A DNA stretch of 45,795 nucleotides from Priapulus caudatus. Taxonomy: Eukaryota > Priapulida > Priapulimorpha > Priapulimorphida > Priapulidae. Each line of letters opens with the position of its first letter. The stretch's first letter is position 1. Under the pieces are notes generated by a model. That model was not told where the DNA came from and did not search any database. It worked only from the letters and a program-made list of their open reading frames with translations. Made by a program: the position numbers and the translations under genes. This document shows, piece by piece, positions 43,666-45,795 of the stretch. Where the stretch lies: positions 60,512-106,306 of the forward strand of contig NW_014577129.1 in NCBI RefSeq assembly GCF_000485595.1, written 5' to 3'.

Positions 43666-43798
43666 AACAACACACACACACCCACGCACGCACGCACGCC
43701 ACGCACGCTCGCGCGCTGCGCGCGCACACACACACACACACATCACACACATCAAACACACACCACACAGACAGACACACACACACACACACACACGT
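43666..43798. repeat. (AC)n/(ACGC)n microsatellite
   Basis: Interrupted ACACAC and ACGCACGC with CGCGCG patches. Open frames of Thr/His on + and Cys/Val on - are artefacts. Confidence 0.92.
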
Positions 43799-45718
43799 CT
43801 CGAATCAGCTGTACCAGTCTACATCAATCACATGTAGGCACCTTCGAAGCAGGCCTTCAGATAATAAAAATCATTATATATAAACACCAAATTTCTACCA
43901 ACTCTTATCTTTATCGTACTCTCTCTTCTATCGCCTGAACAATTCCCCAGTTGGAATGTCGTTCAGATGCATTCTCCTCATACACACAATATTACAGAAC
44001 GCACGCCACTGTGCACACGTCACAGAAGGTAGAGTCGCTCTCGTAACCCCCGTAACAACTTAAATCAATAATAAATAACGCAGAGAAACCTTGCTTGACT
44101 CATTAAGTAAATTCGGAAAAATTTGGATCAAAACATTTTGGAATTCAAAAATAATGATATTTATAGATTTGCCTGGATTAGACAGTGATAATAGTGTTAG
44201 TGATCCAGTTGGGTTCTACAGTAAGTTGTGAAGTAGTAGTAATTCAATAGTAAGTAGTTGATTTTCTAGAAACAGGATGCTAACTAAACATGGAGGTTCT
44301 ATGCGGGGACGCTAGGCCACACCATATAACGCTAACCTGCATTCTGTCAACTAATTACAAGGTAGGGAATTCTAGTAGAAGTACACAACTAGGAGAATGA
44401 AAAAAAATTAAAACGAGGTTTAATTCGTTACTTTATCAACAATCGGTTTTTCCTTTATTAAATCCTTTATAATGCATACTCGGTAAAGCTGACTTGATTT
44501 AGGTAATATCGTATACCTGGATTATATGTATATATATGTATACCAATGTATATATTATATATATATGCAATACCTTGTATATATATATATGTGATACACT
44601 GTATATACTATACTATATTATCATAATATATGCCGCACCACAAAATCACAAAATGTTTGATTCATTCAATGCTGATTTACATAAAACAAAAACAATTATT
44701 ATTATACTTAAGTCTGTATATAACAGCAGTAGTTGGAATCATATCTGAGGAAGCAAGCAGTCTGGGATAGCTAACTATTTTCAGCAGTGCTGATGTCATA
44801 TATGTACTATACAGCCATAACAACGGGATCGTACGGATACTGTATTAGTAAAAAAATGTTGTCACACTTACTGTTATTTCCTTGCAGCTATAGTAGGTTA
44901 ACAAAACCCAATCAAGTTTCAGTGATAGACATTATCAGCTGCTGAATCGAACGTACACAAAGCTCAGTGACATTGCAATGATAATGATCCCTTACAAAAT
45001 ACCAACTGAATGATGAATAATTCTCGGAAATTATACTTTTGAGCTTTGTCAAACTAGTCACGCCATTTTATTTAACTTACTGAAACAAGATGATGACGAT
45101 GAGGAATGTGTTTTCTTATGGGTTTTTGGAAGGGAAAAAAACGTGCCTACAGTTTCAATTGGTCAATTCGTGATATTTATGAAGGAAATGAATGAATTAC
45201 TTTTTATTTTAAAAAAATCAACAAATCTTCCTAATTAATACGAAGTGCAGTAGAATAAAAAAGTACCATTCAAATTAATATAAGAATCAAAGCTATAAAT
45301 GTTCAAAACATAACGAAACTAACTATGTTTTCCTATCCAGCACTGGCTTGATACCATCGTAAGTCGTATAATAGTAAGAATAGTAAATCTACTTCTGATA
45401 CCATCCGATCTTGTGTAACGATCAGTTCTGGTGGCAGGCAAAACCGATATTAGCAATAACACCAACAAGATCCGCCAAAGATCGAAAAAATGATACGATA
45501 TGTACATGTGGCACGTAAGTGACGTAACGCAATATATAGACACTGGGTGCTGAAATACGCAAAACGCAGAAATGGCGAGGATCTATTCATTTATTGCATT
45601 TTACAACACATCCCTCAACAAAAAACGATTTTCGTCGAAATAACTTTCAATTTCAACCAATTTCAAGATTGACCCTTCTCTAACCTGTTAGCAGAATGTC
45701 TTCTTGACGTAAACACGA
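43799..45718. other. Unassigned AT-rich sequence
   Basis: No exon or element was recognised. A (TATA)-rich region at 44520-44640 includes three imperfect units of TATATATATG with AATACCTTGTATATA. A 74-codon antisense open frame at 45319-45543 has no recognised motif. Confidence 0.55.
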
Positions 45719-45749
45719 CTGCGTGCACACACAGACACGCACACACACA

Positions 45750-45793
<44 letters not shown>

Positions 45794-45795
45794 CG
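45719..45795. repeat. (ACGC)n microsatellite at the window end
   Basis: ACACACAGACACGCACACAC passes into an uninterrupted (GCAC)n run that continues past the window edge. Confidence 0.95.

Overview
This window is animal (metazoan) genomic DNA. On the + strand it holds the 3' part of one multi-exon gene. I recognise it from its conserved peptides as a DENND5 orthologue (DENND5A/DENND5B, Rab6-interacting protein 1), a large Rab-GEF-family protein with the order DENN - RUN - PLAT - RUN. Short exons with GT-AG boundaries, polypyrimidine tracts, large introns, many minisatellites and many small inverted-repeat transposons point to a repeat-rich invertebrate. I cannot name the phylum. There is no sign of a bacterial or phage origin. 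The DENN domain must lie upstream of the window.

Layout: 1-8.5 kb is an error-rich, partly deleted second copy of the segment at 8.64-17.4 kb. It carries an extra copy of one exon (here exon A) and lacks the next two. From 8.67 to 35.33 kb runs the gene: exon A, exons B-H (first RUN domain), H-K (PLAT), L (linker), M, N and the terminal exon (second RUN), with a TAG stop and a polyadenylation signal. One or two exons, about 57 codons in the middle of RUN2, are absent. A 10-N assembly gap sits in that interval, followed by a noisy re-copy of the sequence before the gap. From 35.86 to 38.52 kb is a 28-bp minisatellite. From 38.6 kb to the end is mostly unannotated DNA with microsatellites, inverted-repeat elements and one isolated candidate exon at 38.8 kb.

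The most interesting pattern is how the introns have grown. At three exons (G, I and the terminal one) the 3' splice site, with the first bases of the exon, has been tandemly duplicated into the intron. At D, F and N a minisatellite abuts a splice site. A set of small non-autonomous DNA elements is also visible. One is a 208-bp inverted-repeat element with an internal 14-bp tandem array and a 12-bp flanking direct repeat, next to a second inverted-repeat element inside a 14-bp direct repeat. Much of the remaining oddness (frameshifts in exons A and C, noisy minisatellites, duplicated blocks) looks like uncorrected long-read sequence or unmerged haplotypes. I found no immune, toxin, CRISPR or otherwise unknown gene system.
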